Assembly (NCBI GenBank): GCA_946182825.1
Contig: CAMGZH010000008.1
Location: 1 to 64,000 of the forward strand
Length of the DNA: 64,000 nt
Direction: 5' to 3'
Origin: an uncultured Lachnospiraceae bacterium
Lineage (GTDB): Bacteria; Bacillota; Clostridia; Lachnospirales; Lachnospiraceae
The notes under the pieces were generated by a model. The model was given only the letters and a program-made list of their open reading frames with translations, searched no databases and was not told where the DNA came from. Below are positions 31,218-39,448 of the stretch, one piece after another (positions within the stretch are counted from its first letter, which is position 1; each line of letters starts with the position of its first letter). Position numbers and translations under genes: made by a program.

Positions 31218-32561
31218 TCAAGATAAGGTGTAATTATCCAGTCCCATAGGAAGGTTCACATTATAGAACGGATCCCCTTCCCGCAACGTGTTCTGCCATC
31301 GCTCCACCAGTCTCTCATGGGACTGCTGGGAGCTGAACAGCTCCTTATTCTTTCGGATGGCCATGGCTGACGAAACATATACCACACGCATTCCGCCTGC
31401 CCGCGCCTTAAGACACAGATCCAGCATCCGGTCACGTCCGGTAAGATTGCGGTCAAAGCCTCCGCATCGCTTGAAAAACTTCGCATCGATCATACAGTAA
31501 CCGTCATCCACTGCAATAACATCCTGAGGAATCACCATGCGCCGGTACAACCCCTGAGAAAAGACACTCTGTCCATGACAGACCGGATAGGTGATACCAT
31601 CCTTGTCACAGATCAGTCCACAGTTATCCACCGTCGTTCCAAAGCCTCTTAGGAACCTTCCACCGGCAATGGCAACATCCGGCTGTTTGACGTAGGCATA
31701 AAGCCGCTCCTGGATCTTTTTCCCCAGGGGCCTGACTCCCTCTTCTTTTAACACGATCACATCCCTGTGATGGGCACCAAAATCACTTCCGTCATACTCC
31801 ACATGCCAGTACTCTCCGCTCACATCCGCCTTGACCACAGCAGGGATCCCCTGCAAATGCAGGCTTGCCTGGGATACTACAGTGTGCTCGCGCATACTTT
31901 TCTTCAGAGCCTCCCGAATCTGGGCCTGATCCAGGGGAAGGTTGTAGATCCGCCTGTGCCACAGAAGGGTGGGGATATGACGCAACCGCCTTCCGGAGAT
32001 AGCGGCTCGAAGCAGGAAATCGTAGGCAAAGGCAAAGGAAAGCTTCTCCTTGAATCTGCCGATGGCTGCAAATAGTTCCCTCCGTACTGTAAAGGTCTCT
32101 CCAATGTAATTGGTATGACGAAGCAGCTCCAGGTTCGGACCCGGAACAAAATGCGGGTTCATTCTTGCCTCATCATGGATCTCGTCATGATCGGTATAAA
32201 TAATATCCGCATCCGGATCTTCCTTGATGGCCCTGGTAAGGTACTGGAGCATTCCCGGATGCAGGCAATCGGTGGAACCCAGGAAGATCAGATAGTCCCC
32301 CCGGCTGACGCGAACGCCCTCATTCCAGACGCTTCCCATGGATGCGGCACGATGGACTTTATGGTAGTGCAATCGGTAATCCTCTCCGCAGACCTGATAG
32401 GCCGCAGCCTCGATCCCTGCATGAGGACAGGCGTCCATCACCTGGATCTCCATGTTCCTCCAGCCGATCCGATATACCGATTCCAGAACCTGCTTAAAGA
32501 AGAGCTGATTGGTTTCATATGCTCCGATCACAACAGAATACCGGATATCTTCCATTTTCAT
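31218..32561 (-). CDS. Glycosyltransferase with tandem family 2-like halves
   Basis: The 447-residue cytoplasmic protein begins with a GT2 fold (YSVVIGAYETN, GDYLIFLGSTD, IIYTDHDEI). The second half contains phrases typical of the C-terminal GT2-like module of O-antigen rhamnosyl- or galactosyltransferases (TTVDNCGLICDKDG, a GGFD motif and DLCLKARAGGMRVVY). It has no transmembrane segment. It is the sixth enzyme gene of the leftward operon that starts at 38680. It should add one or more sugars to the polymer; donor and acceptor are unknown. The start follows GGAGGG. Confidence 0.85.
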   Translation of the reverse strand: MKMEDIRYSVVIGAYETNQLFFKQVLESVYRIGWRNMEIQVMDACPHAGIEAAAYQVCGEDYRLHYHKVHRAASMGSVWNEGVRVSRGDYLIFLGSTDCLHPGMLQYLTRAIKEDPDADIIYTDHDEIHDEARMNPHFVPGPNLELLRHTNYIGETFTVRRELFAAIGRFKEKLSFAFAYDFLLRAAISGRRLRHIPTLLWHRRIYNLPLDQAQIREALKKSMREHTVVSQASLHLQGIPAVVKADVSGEYWHVEYDGSDFGAHHRDVIVLKEEGVRPLGKKIQERLYAYVKQPDVAIAGGRFLRGFGTTVDNCGLICDKDGITYPVCHGQSVFSQGLYRRMVIPQDVIAVDDGYCMIDAKFFKRCGGFDRNLTGRDRMLDLCLKARAGGMRVVYVSSAMAIRKNKELFSSQQSHERLVERWQNTLREGDPFYNVNLPMGLDNYTLS

Positions 32562-32614
32562 CCGCCGGCCCTCCTTTCTGTTATTCTCTCATCTACTAAG
32601 GTTATCCACATTTT

Positions 32615-33784
32615 TTAAAGTTGTACACCGGCTGCCTCTAACAGCTCCCTGGCACTTTCCACAGAATCCGCTCCCTCTTTGTTCTTCACCGGAGCAAACT
32701 CCTCCTGACGTAAAACCTCATACGGAAGGCAGTCTTCCATATAAGACAGAAGATCTGTAATCAGGATCTCAAACTTATATCCGTTAGGCTCCTGCGGTTT
32801 GTGGAAAACACCCTGCGCATCCATATAGGGGATCTTCTTTTCTGCCAGATGAACCGGCATGTTCTCACCGGCAATTCTGTCCAGATCCTCCATCCGGAAC
32901 AGGTAGTTTAAGATAACACCCATGCCGTAGGTCAAACCGCCGTCACTGTTTCGCTGTGCCGCCTGTTCCCTAGAAAGCTCATAGTATTCCACAATGGCAG
33001 GATGGTTGTCTCGCATACACATTACCCCCACCTTCTCCTCCGGTGAACGCTTTACCACGGCCTTGCTTCCGCAGGTCTTTCCCTCGCTGACAACGGCTCC
33101 GAGGAAAACAGGATCCGCGATCTTAGCCAATACATTATCCACACCGAAAACGTTCAGCCACTTCACGCCCCGCTTCTTTAATTCCTCTGTCAGTCCGGCC
33201 TTCTTCATGGAAGGATACCAGCCGCCGTTTCCGTTGGGGGATGTGGCAGGTGTCACTTCATCTTCCATTAGAAGATTGCCCTCATAATCGCAGGCAGGAG
33301 CCATTTCCTGTGTGAAGAAATATACATTCTCCTCTCCATACCCGAAGTAGGAATGCTCCTTGAAAAAAGCCCTGGTTGCCGCATCATTTTTATCACTTGT
33401 CATAATGCAGACCGGAACCTTTGTCGGATCCACCGTTGACTGGTCCGCATGTTCAGAAGCGATCTCCAGCTGGCGCTGAAGGTTGTTAAACAGGCACTCA
33501 AAGATGTACAGTTCTCTGGTTCGTCCGATGTTCAAGGTTCCCTTGGGGCCGTCAAATCCGAGTCTCGTTCCCATTCCACCGGCCAGCAGCACCAGACCAA
33601 GGGCTCCCTGCTCCATAAGCGCACTTCCCTTTTTGACATAGGCATCTTCCTTTGCCTCCCGCGCCTCAATGGTGAGCGGTGTCAAAGGACGAATCTGTCC
33701 CTCTTCCTCTGCGGCTTTTTTCTTATATGCAAACGCCGCTTTCTTATATTCCTCCACAAGCTTTTGTGCTTCTTCCCGTGTCAT
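32615..33784 (-). CDS. UDP-sugar pyrophosphorylase, UAP/UDPGP family
   Basis: This family makes UDP-GlcNAc, UDP-GalNAc or UDP-glucose from UTP and the sugar-1-phosphate. The 389-residue protein has the nucleotide motif LLAGGMGTRLGFDGPKGT at about 64-81 and the metal-binding GVDNVLAKIADP region. The fold is the one of eukaryotic-type UAP, distinct from GlmU or GalU, and the length is close to bacterial members. Its place among glycosyltransferase genes suggests it supplies the nucleotide sugar for the same polymer. The start follows GGGAGGAATT. Which sugar it uses cannot be told from the sequence alone. Confidence 0.88.
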   Translation of the reverse strand: MTREEAQKLVEEYKKAAFAYKKKAAEEEGQIRPLTPLTIEAREAKEDAYVKKGSALMEQGALGLVLLAGGMGTRLGFDGPKGTLNIGRTRELYIFECLFNNLQRQLEIASEHADQSTVDPTKVPVCIMTSDKNDAATRAFFKEHSYFGYGEENVYFFTQEMAPACDYEGNLLMEDEVTPATSPNGNGGWYPSMKKAGLTEELKKRGVKWLNVFGVDNVLAKIADPVFLGAVVSEGKTCGSKAVVKRSPEEKVGVMCMRDNHPAIVEYYELSREQAAQRNSDGGLTYGMGVILNYLFRMEDLDRIAGENMPVHLAEKKIPYMDAQGVFHKPQEPNGYKFEILITDLLSYMEDCLPYEVLRQEEFAPVKNKEGADSVESARELLEAAGVQL

Positions 33785-33834
33785 AATTCCTCCCTGCTAT
33801 GGAAAAGGCAGAGCCTCTGCCCTGCCAGTCCCTG

Positions 33835-34605
33835 TCACATAAACTTGAATACTCCGTAAATTCCCCAGCGTACCAAGTTACTGAAACTTTTGATCCTGCC
33901 AAGTTTGAGATAGTCACGATAGAACTTCCACTGAACCCGGATCAGTTTTTTCTTGTTACCTGTTGTTGATCCTGCCAGCACACGATACTTTGCCAGAGGC
34001 TTCGGGTTACCGTAAGCCACGCCCTTTGCCGCAACACAGTCCAGCCAGAAGGCATAGTCGTCACGAAGACTTTTAAGCTCTTCCCGAAGGTAGATCTTGC
34101 CCTTTGCCTGTGTATCATACAGTCCTGTCAGACAGCCGATGTAGTTGCGGACGCACATCTTCTTATAGGTCAGCTTTTCCGGTGCCTTTACCATACGTCC
34201 GTATACTCTGGAGTTCTCATCCATCAGACGATAGCTGCTGTACACACAGGCCGCATCCTTCTGCGCCATCAGCTTCAACTGCTCCTCAAGGAAGTTCTCC
34301 TCCCAGACATCGTCTGCATCCAGAAGGGCAATGTAACGTCCCTTTGCCTCTTTGATTCCGTGATTTCTGGCGGCTGCCGAACCTGCATTTTCCTGACAGA
34401 TCAAACGGATCCTTGCGTCCTTCTTCTCGTAGCTTCTTACCAGATCTGCGGAACCGTCCGAAGAACCGTCGTCTACAACGATCATTTCCCAGTTTGTATA
34501 AGTCTGTGCAAGGACAGAGTCCATCGTCTCTGCAATATATTTTTCACCATTCCAGCAGGGAGTGATGATGGATACCATATCCCGGGTGTTTTTCTGCTTT
34601 TCCAT
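33835..34605 (-). CDS. Family 2 glycosyltransferase
   Basis: The 256-residue cytoplasmic enzyme has the classic GT-A start VSIITPCWNGEKYI, the VVDDGSSDGSADL nucleotide motif and the metal-binding LLDADDVWE. It resembles YibD-like or SpsA-like transferases of polysaccharide clusters. It lies between the cytidylyltransferase and the UDP-sugar pyrophosphorylase genes. A hairpin with 9-bp arms separates it from tarI. The sugar is unknown. The start follows GGAGCCAA. Confidence 0.9.
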   Translation of the reverse strand: MEKQKNTRDMVSIITPCWNGEKYIAETMDSVLAQTYTNWEMIVVDDGSSDGSADLVRSYEKKDARIRLICQENAGSAAARNHGIKEAKGRYIALLDADDVWEENFLEEQLKLMAQKDAACVYSSYRLMDENSRVYGRMVKAPEKLTYKKMCVRNYIGCLTGLYDTQAKGKIYLREELKSLRDDYAFWLDCVAAKGVAYGNPKPLAKYRVLAGSTTGNKKKLIRVQWKFYRDYLKLGRIKSFSNLVRWGIYGVFKFM

Positions 34606-34626
34606 TTGGCTCCTTGTTACACAAGG

Positions 34627-34663
34627 GCACGCACGAAGCCGACAGAATCGGTAACGTGCGTGC
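34627..34663 (-). terminator. Hairpin between tarI and the glycosyltransferase gene
   Basis: GCACGCACG/CGTGCGTGC stem with an inner CCGA/TCGG stem. The U-run is poor (CCTTGTGT), so it may be a partial terminator or an mRNA-processing structure within the operon. Confidence 0.45.
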
Positions 34664-34668
34664 TCTTA

Positions 34669-35466
34669 TCATGAATTGCTGTTTTTCTTCTCTTCGTTCT
34701 CGCCGTTGATCATCTCCATGCGCTTACCGATACGGTTGGTAATACCAAGACCGAAGGCCTGCTCATTCTCCTGGAACTGAAGAAGGGCGCGGAACATATA
34801 TACATCCTCCGGTGTTGTAACCTTAATGTTACCACGGTTACCCTCTACCATATAAGCGGTCTGACCCAGGGTACGGATGATGGTGCAGGAATCCACCATG
34901 TTCTCATATCCTTCCGGTCTCTTACGGATCTTCTCATGGGCATCTAAAATATCCTTAAGGTAGAAGCTCTGAGGTGCCTGACCTGCAAAGGTCTCCTTAC
35001 GGTAAGGAACCGTGTCTACCACATCACCGGTCTTTGAAACCATAATGGTCTCATAGCAGGCTGTGGATGTAATGGCATTTCCATGCTCCTTAACCCCCTG
35101 GATGTTACGGCTGATAACGTCATAGGATACATAAGGTCTTACACCGTCATGAAGCAGCACGATGGAATCCGGATCGTTTTCCTTCTCAACGGCCTTCAGG
35201 CAGTTATAGATAGAATCCTGCGCACTGTCTCCACCCGGAACGATTCCGCAGACCTTTTTCAAATGATACTCGTCCACAAGCTGCTGCACATACGGAATAT
35301 AATCCTTCAGAGTTGAAATATAGATCTTATCGATCTCATTGTGATACTGGAACAACTGAAGGGTATGCACCAGGATCGGCTTACCGTTGATCTCAAGAAA
35401 CTGCTTTGGGATACCGGCTCCCATTCTAACACCCTTACCACCTGCGAAAATACATGCTATGTTCAT
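34669..35466 (-). CDS. tarI: Ribitol-5-phosphate (TarI-type) cytidylyltransferase
   Basis: The protein belongs to the IspD/TarI family, which makes CDP-ribitol (TarI) or CDP-methylerythritol (IspD). The 265-residue enzyme starts at MNIACIFAGGKG, behind GAGGAG and one base past the tagH stop. Motifs GGKGVRMGAGIPKQF and LLHDGVRPYV and the VTTPEDV end are those of the family. The position next to tagGH and an LCP ligase favours TarI. No TarJ reductase is in the window, so the alcohol phosphate would have to come from elsewhere. An additional C-terminal segment of about 35 residues is charged. Confidence 0.85.
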   Translation of the reverse strand: MNIACIFAGGKGVRMGAGIPKQFLEINGKPILVHTLQLFQYHNEIDKIYISTLKDYIPYVQQLVDEYHLKKVCGIVPGGDSAQDSIYNCLKAVEKENDPDSIVLLHDGVRPYVSYDVISRNIQGVKEHGNAITSTACYETIMVSKTGDVVDTVPYRKETFAGQAPQSFYLKDILDAHEKIRKRPEGYENMVDSCTIIRTLGQTAYMVEGNRGNIKVTTPEDVYMFRALLQFQENEQAFGLGITNRIGKRMEMINGENEEKKNSNS

Positions 35467-35467
35467 T

Positions 35468-36523
35468 TTATGACTCCTCTCCAACACCGGCATTCATCAT
35501 GTCTGCTGCTGCCAGATCCATCTGGCGTTCTTCTTCCTCTTCAAGACTTCCGTCTGTATCGATCCTTAATTCCTTCAATACATCCGGCATTCCTTCCCGG
35601 TACAACGGTTTCACCTTATCCGGGATCTGAAGTACATCCATGGCCTTTTCAATATCCAGATCCATATTATTCATCAACCGCGCAACATCCTTCATTCGCA
35701 TCTTACGGGCAGCCTTTCTACGGATCGCCTTCTGTCGCTTTTCCTTGGCTGCCTTTGCCGCGATCTCTTCCGGATCTGCCGCTGTCATCTCTTCATAGAT
35801 CGGCGCAATGTCTTCAATGTCACCGAAGGCCTTCAGTCTTCCGTGATCCAAGATCATGGCCTTGTTGCAGATCCTCTTGACCTGGGGAAGGGAATGGGAT
35901 ACAAAGAGCACCGTAACATCTCCCTCGAACATGCTCTTGACCTTTTCCTCCGACTTACGACGGAACTTACTGTCTCCCACCGAAAGCACCTCATCGAGGA
36001 TCAGAATGTCCGGATTCACCGCCGTACAGATGGCAAATCCCAAACGGCTCCTCATTCCTGAGGAGTAGTTCTTGATCGGTACATCCACGAACTTCTCCAG
36101 CTCGGCGAAAGAAATGATCTCATCGAACTTGGTATCGATAAATTCCTTTTTATAACCGAGGATCGATCCGTATAAATAGATATTCTCTCTTGCGGTATAT
36201 TCCTTTTCAAAACCGGCTCCAAGCTCCAGCAGCGGAGCAAGGCTTCCACGCCGTTTCACGGTTCCCTCTGTCGGATGATATACTCCAGCGATGGCTTTTA
36301 ATATGGTGGACTTACCCGCACCGTTCAGGCCTAAAATTCCCACACGGTCTCCCGGGTAAAGCTTAAAACTGATATCCTTTAACGCCCAGAACTCATCCAC
36401 CTTCATATGCTTACGGGTCACCAGGTTGATAAAAAACTCTTTCAGGGAATCATGCATTTCCTGACTCAGATTAAATTTCATTCCAAGGTTTGAAACCTCG
36501 ACCGTTGGCTTTACCTTTGCCAT
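35468..36523 (-). CDS. tagH: Teichoic acid/O-antigen exporter ATPase
   Basis: The 351-residue ATPase pairs with the permease just upstream to export a lipid-linked polymer. Walker A is GLNGAGKST (about 64-72), the signature is YSSGMRSRLGF and Walker B is LILDEVLSVGD. The N-terminal region HDSLKEFF matches the Wzt/TagH subgroup. After about residue 240 there is a charged extension with no recognisable polysaccharide-binding domain. The gene lies 16 bases downstream of tagG. The start follows AGGAGTGTATC. Confidence 0.93.
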   Translation of the reverse strand: MAKVKPTVEVSNLGMKFNLSQEMHDSLKEFFINLVTRKHMKVDEFWALKDISFKLYPGDRVGILGLNGAGKSTILKAIAGVYHPTEGTVKRRGSLAPLLELGAGFEKEYTARENIYLYGSILGYKKEFIDTKFDEIISFAELEKFVDVPIKNYSSGMRSRLGFAICTAVNPDILILDEVLSVGDSKFRRKSEEKVKSMFEGDVTVLFVSHSLPQVKRICNKAMILDHGRLKAFGDIEDIAPIYEEMTAADPEEIAAKAAKEKRQKAIRRKAARKMRMKDVARLMNNMDLDIEKAMDVLQIPDKVKPLYREGMPDVLKELRIDTDGSLEEEEERQMDLAAADMMNAGVGEES

Positions 36524-36539
36524 GATACACTCCTATTAA

Positions 36540-37319
36540 TTACAGATGTAAGATAAACTCATCCTGTTTCTTCTTAAGTAACCAGAAACCGAATACAAAT
36601 ACAAAAATTCCGAATGCCATAGGGTATGCGTACTCCCATATTCCGTTACTGTATCCCATCAAAGCTCCACGGAAAAGATTGATGATGCAATACAGCGGAT
36701 TCAGATCCAGAAGCCATGAAAGTCCGTGCTTCTCCAGTCGCTCTACCGGGTAGAAGATCGCGGACAGGTACATGATGATCATGGTTGCCACATTCCACAG
36801 ATACTCCACATCACGGAAGAATACATCCATGACGCAAAGGATCACACCGACACCGATCGTTACGATCAGGAGGGTAAACATGGCCGGGAACACCTTCCAG
36901 ATCCGAAGCGTCGGCATCAGATGTGAATAGATCATAACCGGGATCAACACCAGAAGCGAGATCAGATAAATAATAAAGTTATACAAAATGCTGGATAAGG
37001 GATAAAAGTACTTCGGTACATATACCTTCTTGATCATGCTGGCATTGCTTCGGATCGCATGACAGGCCACCTTTGTTCCTGTACTGAAAAAAGAAAAGGT
37101 CAATCTTCCGCACATAATGTAGGTAGCAAATGTCCGGTCTGATAATCGGTTGAACAGGGCACCGAATACTACAACCAGTACGGTGGTCGTCATCAACGGC
37201 TCGATCAATGACCAGATAATTCCAAGATAACTTCTTCTGTATTTGAGGTTGATTCCACGCTTCACCAGCTCTCCGAGCAGGAAACGATAGTCCAGGAATC
37301 CTTTGATATACTTTGTCAT
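36540..37319 (-). CDS. tagG: Teichoic acid/O-antigen exporter permease
   Basis: The 259-residue ABC-2 type permease has six hydrophobic segments and the family phrase YLGIIWSLIEPLMTT. It forms the channel half of the exporter with TagH. Its ATG overlaps the stop codon of the upstream sugar transferase gene (ATGA), so the two are translationally coupled, which supports a single pathway of initiation and export. Confidence 0.93.
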   Translation of the reverse strand: MTKYIKGFLDYRFLLGELVKRGINLKYRRSYLGIIWSLIEPLMTTTVLVVVFGALFNRLSDRTFATYIMCGRLTFSFFSTGTKVACHAIRSNASMIKKVYVPKYFYPLSSILYNFIIYLISLLVLIPVMIYSHLMPTLRIWKVFPAMFTLLIVTIGVGVILCVMDVFFRDVEYLWNVATMIIMYLSAIFYPVERLEKHGLSWLLDLNPLYCIINLFRGALMGYSNGIWEYAYPMAFGIFVFVFGFWLLKKKQDEFILHL

Positions 37320-38680
37320 TTTGCTGTGGTTTCTCCTTCTTCAATACCCTCTGTACTCTCCTTCTGGAAAACAACCCGCAGTGTCAACAGGATCAGCTGC
37401 AGATCCAAAAGTATGGAGGTTTTTTGTACATAGATCATATCGAACTTCAGCTTATCGTAGGTGGTGGTGTTGTACTTACCGTAGACCTGCGCATAGCCTG
37501 TCAATCCTGCCTTAACAGAAAGCCGGAAATCAAATTCCGGTACCTTCTGACAATATTCCTCATGGATCTGTGGTCGCTCCGGTCTGGGACCGACAAAGGA
37601 CATATCACCTTTCAGAATATTAAAGAACTGAGGGATCTCATCGATTCGTGTTGCACGGATCACATGACCGATGGGGGTGATACGGTCATCATTCTCGGTG
37701 GCAAGTCTTGCTCCTCCCACCTTCTCCGCATCCACGATCATGCTTCGGAATTTCAGGACATTAAAACGCTTCTTCCCAATGGTGTATCTTTCCTGTTTGT
37801 AGAAGACCGGTCCCTTGTCATAGCTGTAGATCAGGATGGCGGTTACAAGCATGATGGGGGAGGAAAGAATAATACCGATCAGAGCCAGCACAATATCCCC
37901 CGCCCGCTTGATGATGCTTTGAACCGCAGAGAATCCGATATTCCTTGAAAGATACAGCGGTGTATCAAAAAGGTTCAGATCCTCTGACTCCTTCACAATA
38001 ATGTCTGAGATCTTCGGGGTGAAGTATACCCTCTTCTGCTGATCAAAACAGAGCTTCAAGATCTTGTTCTTCAGTTCTGACGGAACATCATTGATCAGAA
38101 CGGCATCATACTTTTGGATCTCCTCTGTGATCTTCTCCATGGAGGTATCGGCCGGCAGTGTCCGGGCGATACGATACTTATCTCCTCTGTGATTCATCTT
38201 ACGGTCCAGGTTATTCTTATGCTCTCCCTGGATCATCAGCATCTGGTACGGCGGGAAGATCTGACGGAACAGCCAGGTTCCGAAATAGGTCATTCCAAAC
38301 AGCACCACGATATCGATGAGGCACATGTTCATATGAATAAAAACAATGGTTGGGATCAGCCTTGCGTAACCGACCATCATAATGGTAAAGATACCCATAA
38401 CGATATTGGTCATGACCGACGCAAGGGCGCAGCCGATACTGCCATGGGAGATCCGGCTGATTCCGATCTTATACCCGCCAAAGGACTGGATAAAGAAGAT
38501 AGCTACCATCATATAGATTGCAACCATCAACCAGTTACCTTTGCCAAGGAACTTACGATCCATAAGAATGTTCAACCAGTTATTCCAGGCAACATAGAAA
38601 ATTGCAGATATTACAAACGTGATTAAAATATTCGTAACGGCCTGGTACAAGTACTTGCCGCTCTCTCTTCTTTTTGACAT
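37316..38680 (-). CDS. Undecaprenyl-phosphate sugar phosphotransferase (priming enzyme)
   Basis: The 454-residue membrane enzyme transfers a sugar-1-phosphate to the lipid carrier, starting polymer synthesis. It has four N-terminal transmembrane helices, a soluble CoA-binding-like region (about 140-230), a fifth helix and the C-terminal catalytic domain with YKQERYTIGKKRFNVLKFRSM, DEIPQFFNIL, FVGPRPERP and PGLTGYAQ-like LTGYAQVYGKYN. This is the WcaJ/CpsE layout. It is the first gene of the operon and has a good promoter. The sugar is probably glucose-, galactose- or GalNAc-phosphate. Confidence 0.94.
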   Translation of the reverse strand: MSKRRESGKYLYQAVTNILITFVISAIFYVAWNNWLNILMDRKFLGKGNWLMVAIYMMVAIFFIQSFGGYKIGISRISHGSIGCALASVMTNIVMGIFTIMMVGYARLIPTIVFIHMNMCLIDIVVLFGMTYFGTWLFRQIFPPYQMLMIQGEHKNNLDRKMNHRGDKYRIARTLPADTSMEKITEEIQKYDAVLINDVPSELKNKILKLCFDQQKRVYFTPKISDIIVKESEDLNLFDTPLYLSRNIGFSAVQSIIKRAGDIVLALIGIILSSPIMLVTAILIYSYDKGPVFYKQERYTIGKKRFNVLKFRSMIVDAEKVGGARLATENDDRITPIGHVIRATRIDEIPQFFNILKGDMSFVGPRPERPQIHEEYCQKVPEFDFRLSVKAGLTGYAQVYGKYNTTTYDKLKFDMIYVQKTSILLDLQLILLTLRVVFQKESTEGIEEGETTAK

Positions 38681-38746
38681 ATATTCTCTCCCGACAGGGC
38701 CATTGGTCTGACCCGTCAGTCCTTTTTCATTTTGACCATCTGAAAA

Positions 38747-38775
38747 ATAATAGCACGTTCAGGGTTTTGTGTAAA
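38747..38775 (-). promoter_or_regulatory. Promoter of the first wall-polymer operon
   Basis: TTTACA (38770-38775), a 17-base spacer and TATTAT (38747-38752). It diverges from the glpP promoter across about 20 bases. Confidence 0.75.
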
Positions 38776-38795
38776 GTAACCTTACTGTCCACCGA

Positions 38796-38824
38796 TTGTT
38801 CCCGGGCTTTTCCTATGGCATAAT
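38796..38824 (+). promoter_or_regulatory. glpP promoter
   Basis: TTGTTC (38796-38801), a 17-base spacer and CATAAT (38819-38824), followed by an AGGGGG binding site close to the start codon. Confidence 0.65.
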
Positions 38825-38856
38825 AAAGGCAAAGATATTATATTCAGGGGGTTGTT

Positions 38857-39423
38857 ATGAATCCAGTACTACATGATGCTTTAACCGATTCTCCCGTGAT
38901 CGCCGCCATCAAAGATCCCGACGGTCTGGTGAAATGCAAGGATTGCGAAAGCCGGATCATTTTTATTCTATACGGCGACATTCTTACCATTCCGGGAATC
39001 ATAGACACGGTCAAGTCCTACGGCAAATATGCTCTGATCGACATTGACCTCATCAGCGGTCTCTACCCAGGTGAGATCGCCGTTGACTTTATTCACGAGA
39101 ACACAAAAGCGGACGGTATTATTTCCACCCACTCCGCTGTGATCAAACGCGCCAAATGCCTTGGACTGTCTACCGTGATGCGCTTTTTCGTTATCGATTC
39201 CATGGCCTATGACTCCATGGAAAGGGCTGCCCGGGAACTGTCCCCGGATATGATCGAGATGCTTCCCGGCGTTATGCCAAAGGTCGCAAAGCGGATCGTC
39301 GCCTTTTCCAGGGTACCGGTGATCGCCAGCGGACTGATCACCGACAAGGAAGATGTTATGGCTCTTCTCGATGCCGGTGTCACTTCCGTTTCATCAACAA
39401 ATCAGCTGGTGTGGTTTTTATAA
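38857..39423 (+). CDS. glpP: Glycerol-3-phosphate-responsive antiterminator
   Basis: GlpP binds the leaders of glycerol-utilisation mRNAs in the presence of glycerol-3-phosphate and prevents termination. The 188-residue protein is full length, with the family phrases DIDLISGLYPGE, DGIISTHS, EMLPGVMPK and VIASGLI. It stands alone here between two wall-polymer operons. A likely target lies in the same window: a terminator in the leader of the glpA-like operon at 63516-63564. Its own 3' end overlaps its terminator. Confidence 0.93.
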   Translation: MNPVLHDALTDSPVIAAIKDPDGLVKCKDCESRIIFILYGDILTIPGIIDTVKSYGKYALIDIDLISGLYPGEIAVDFIHENTKADGIISTHSAVIKRAKCLGLSTVMRFFVIDSMAYDSMERAARELSPDMIEMLPGVMPKVAKRIVAFSRVPVIASGLITDKEDVMALLDAGVTSVSSTNQLVWFL

Positions 39424-39448
39424 ACCGACACCAGCTGATCTTTATTTT
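39401..39448 (+). terminator. Terminator overlapping the end of glpP
   Basis: Arms ATCAGCTGGTGTGG and CCGACACCAGCTGAT are followed by CTTTATTTT. The 5' arm is made of the last glpP codons, and the 3' side overlaps the stop codon of the convergent gene. Confidence 0.85.
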
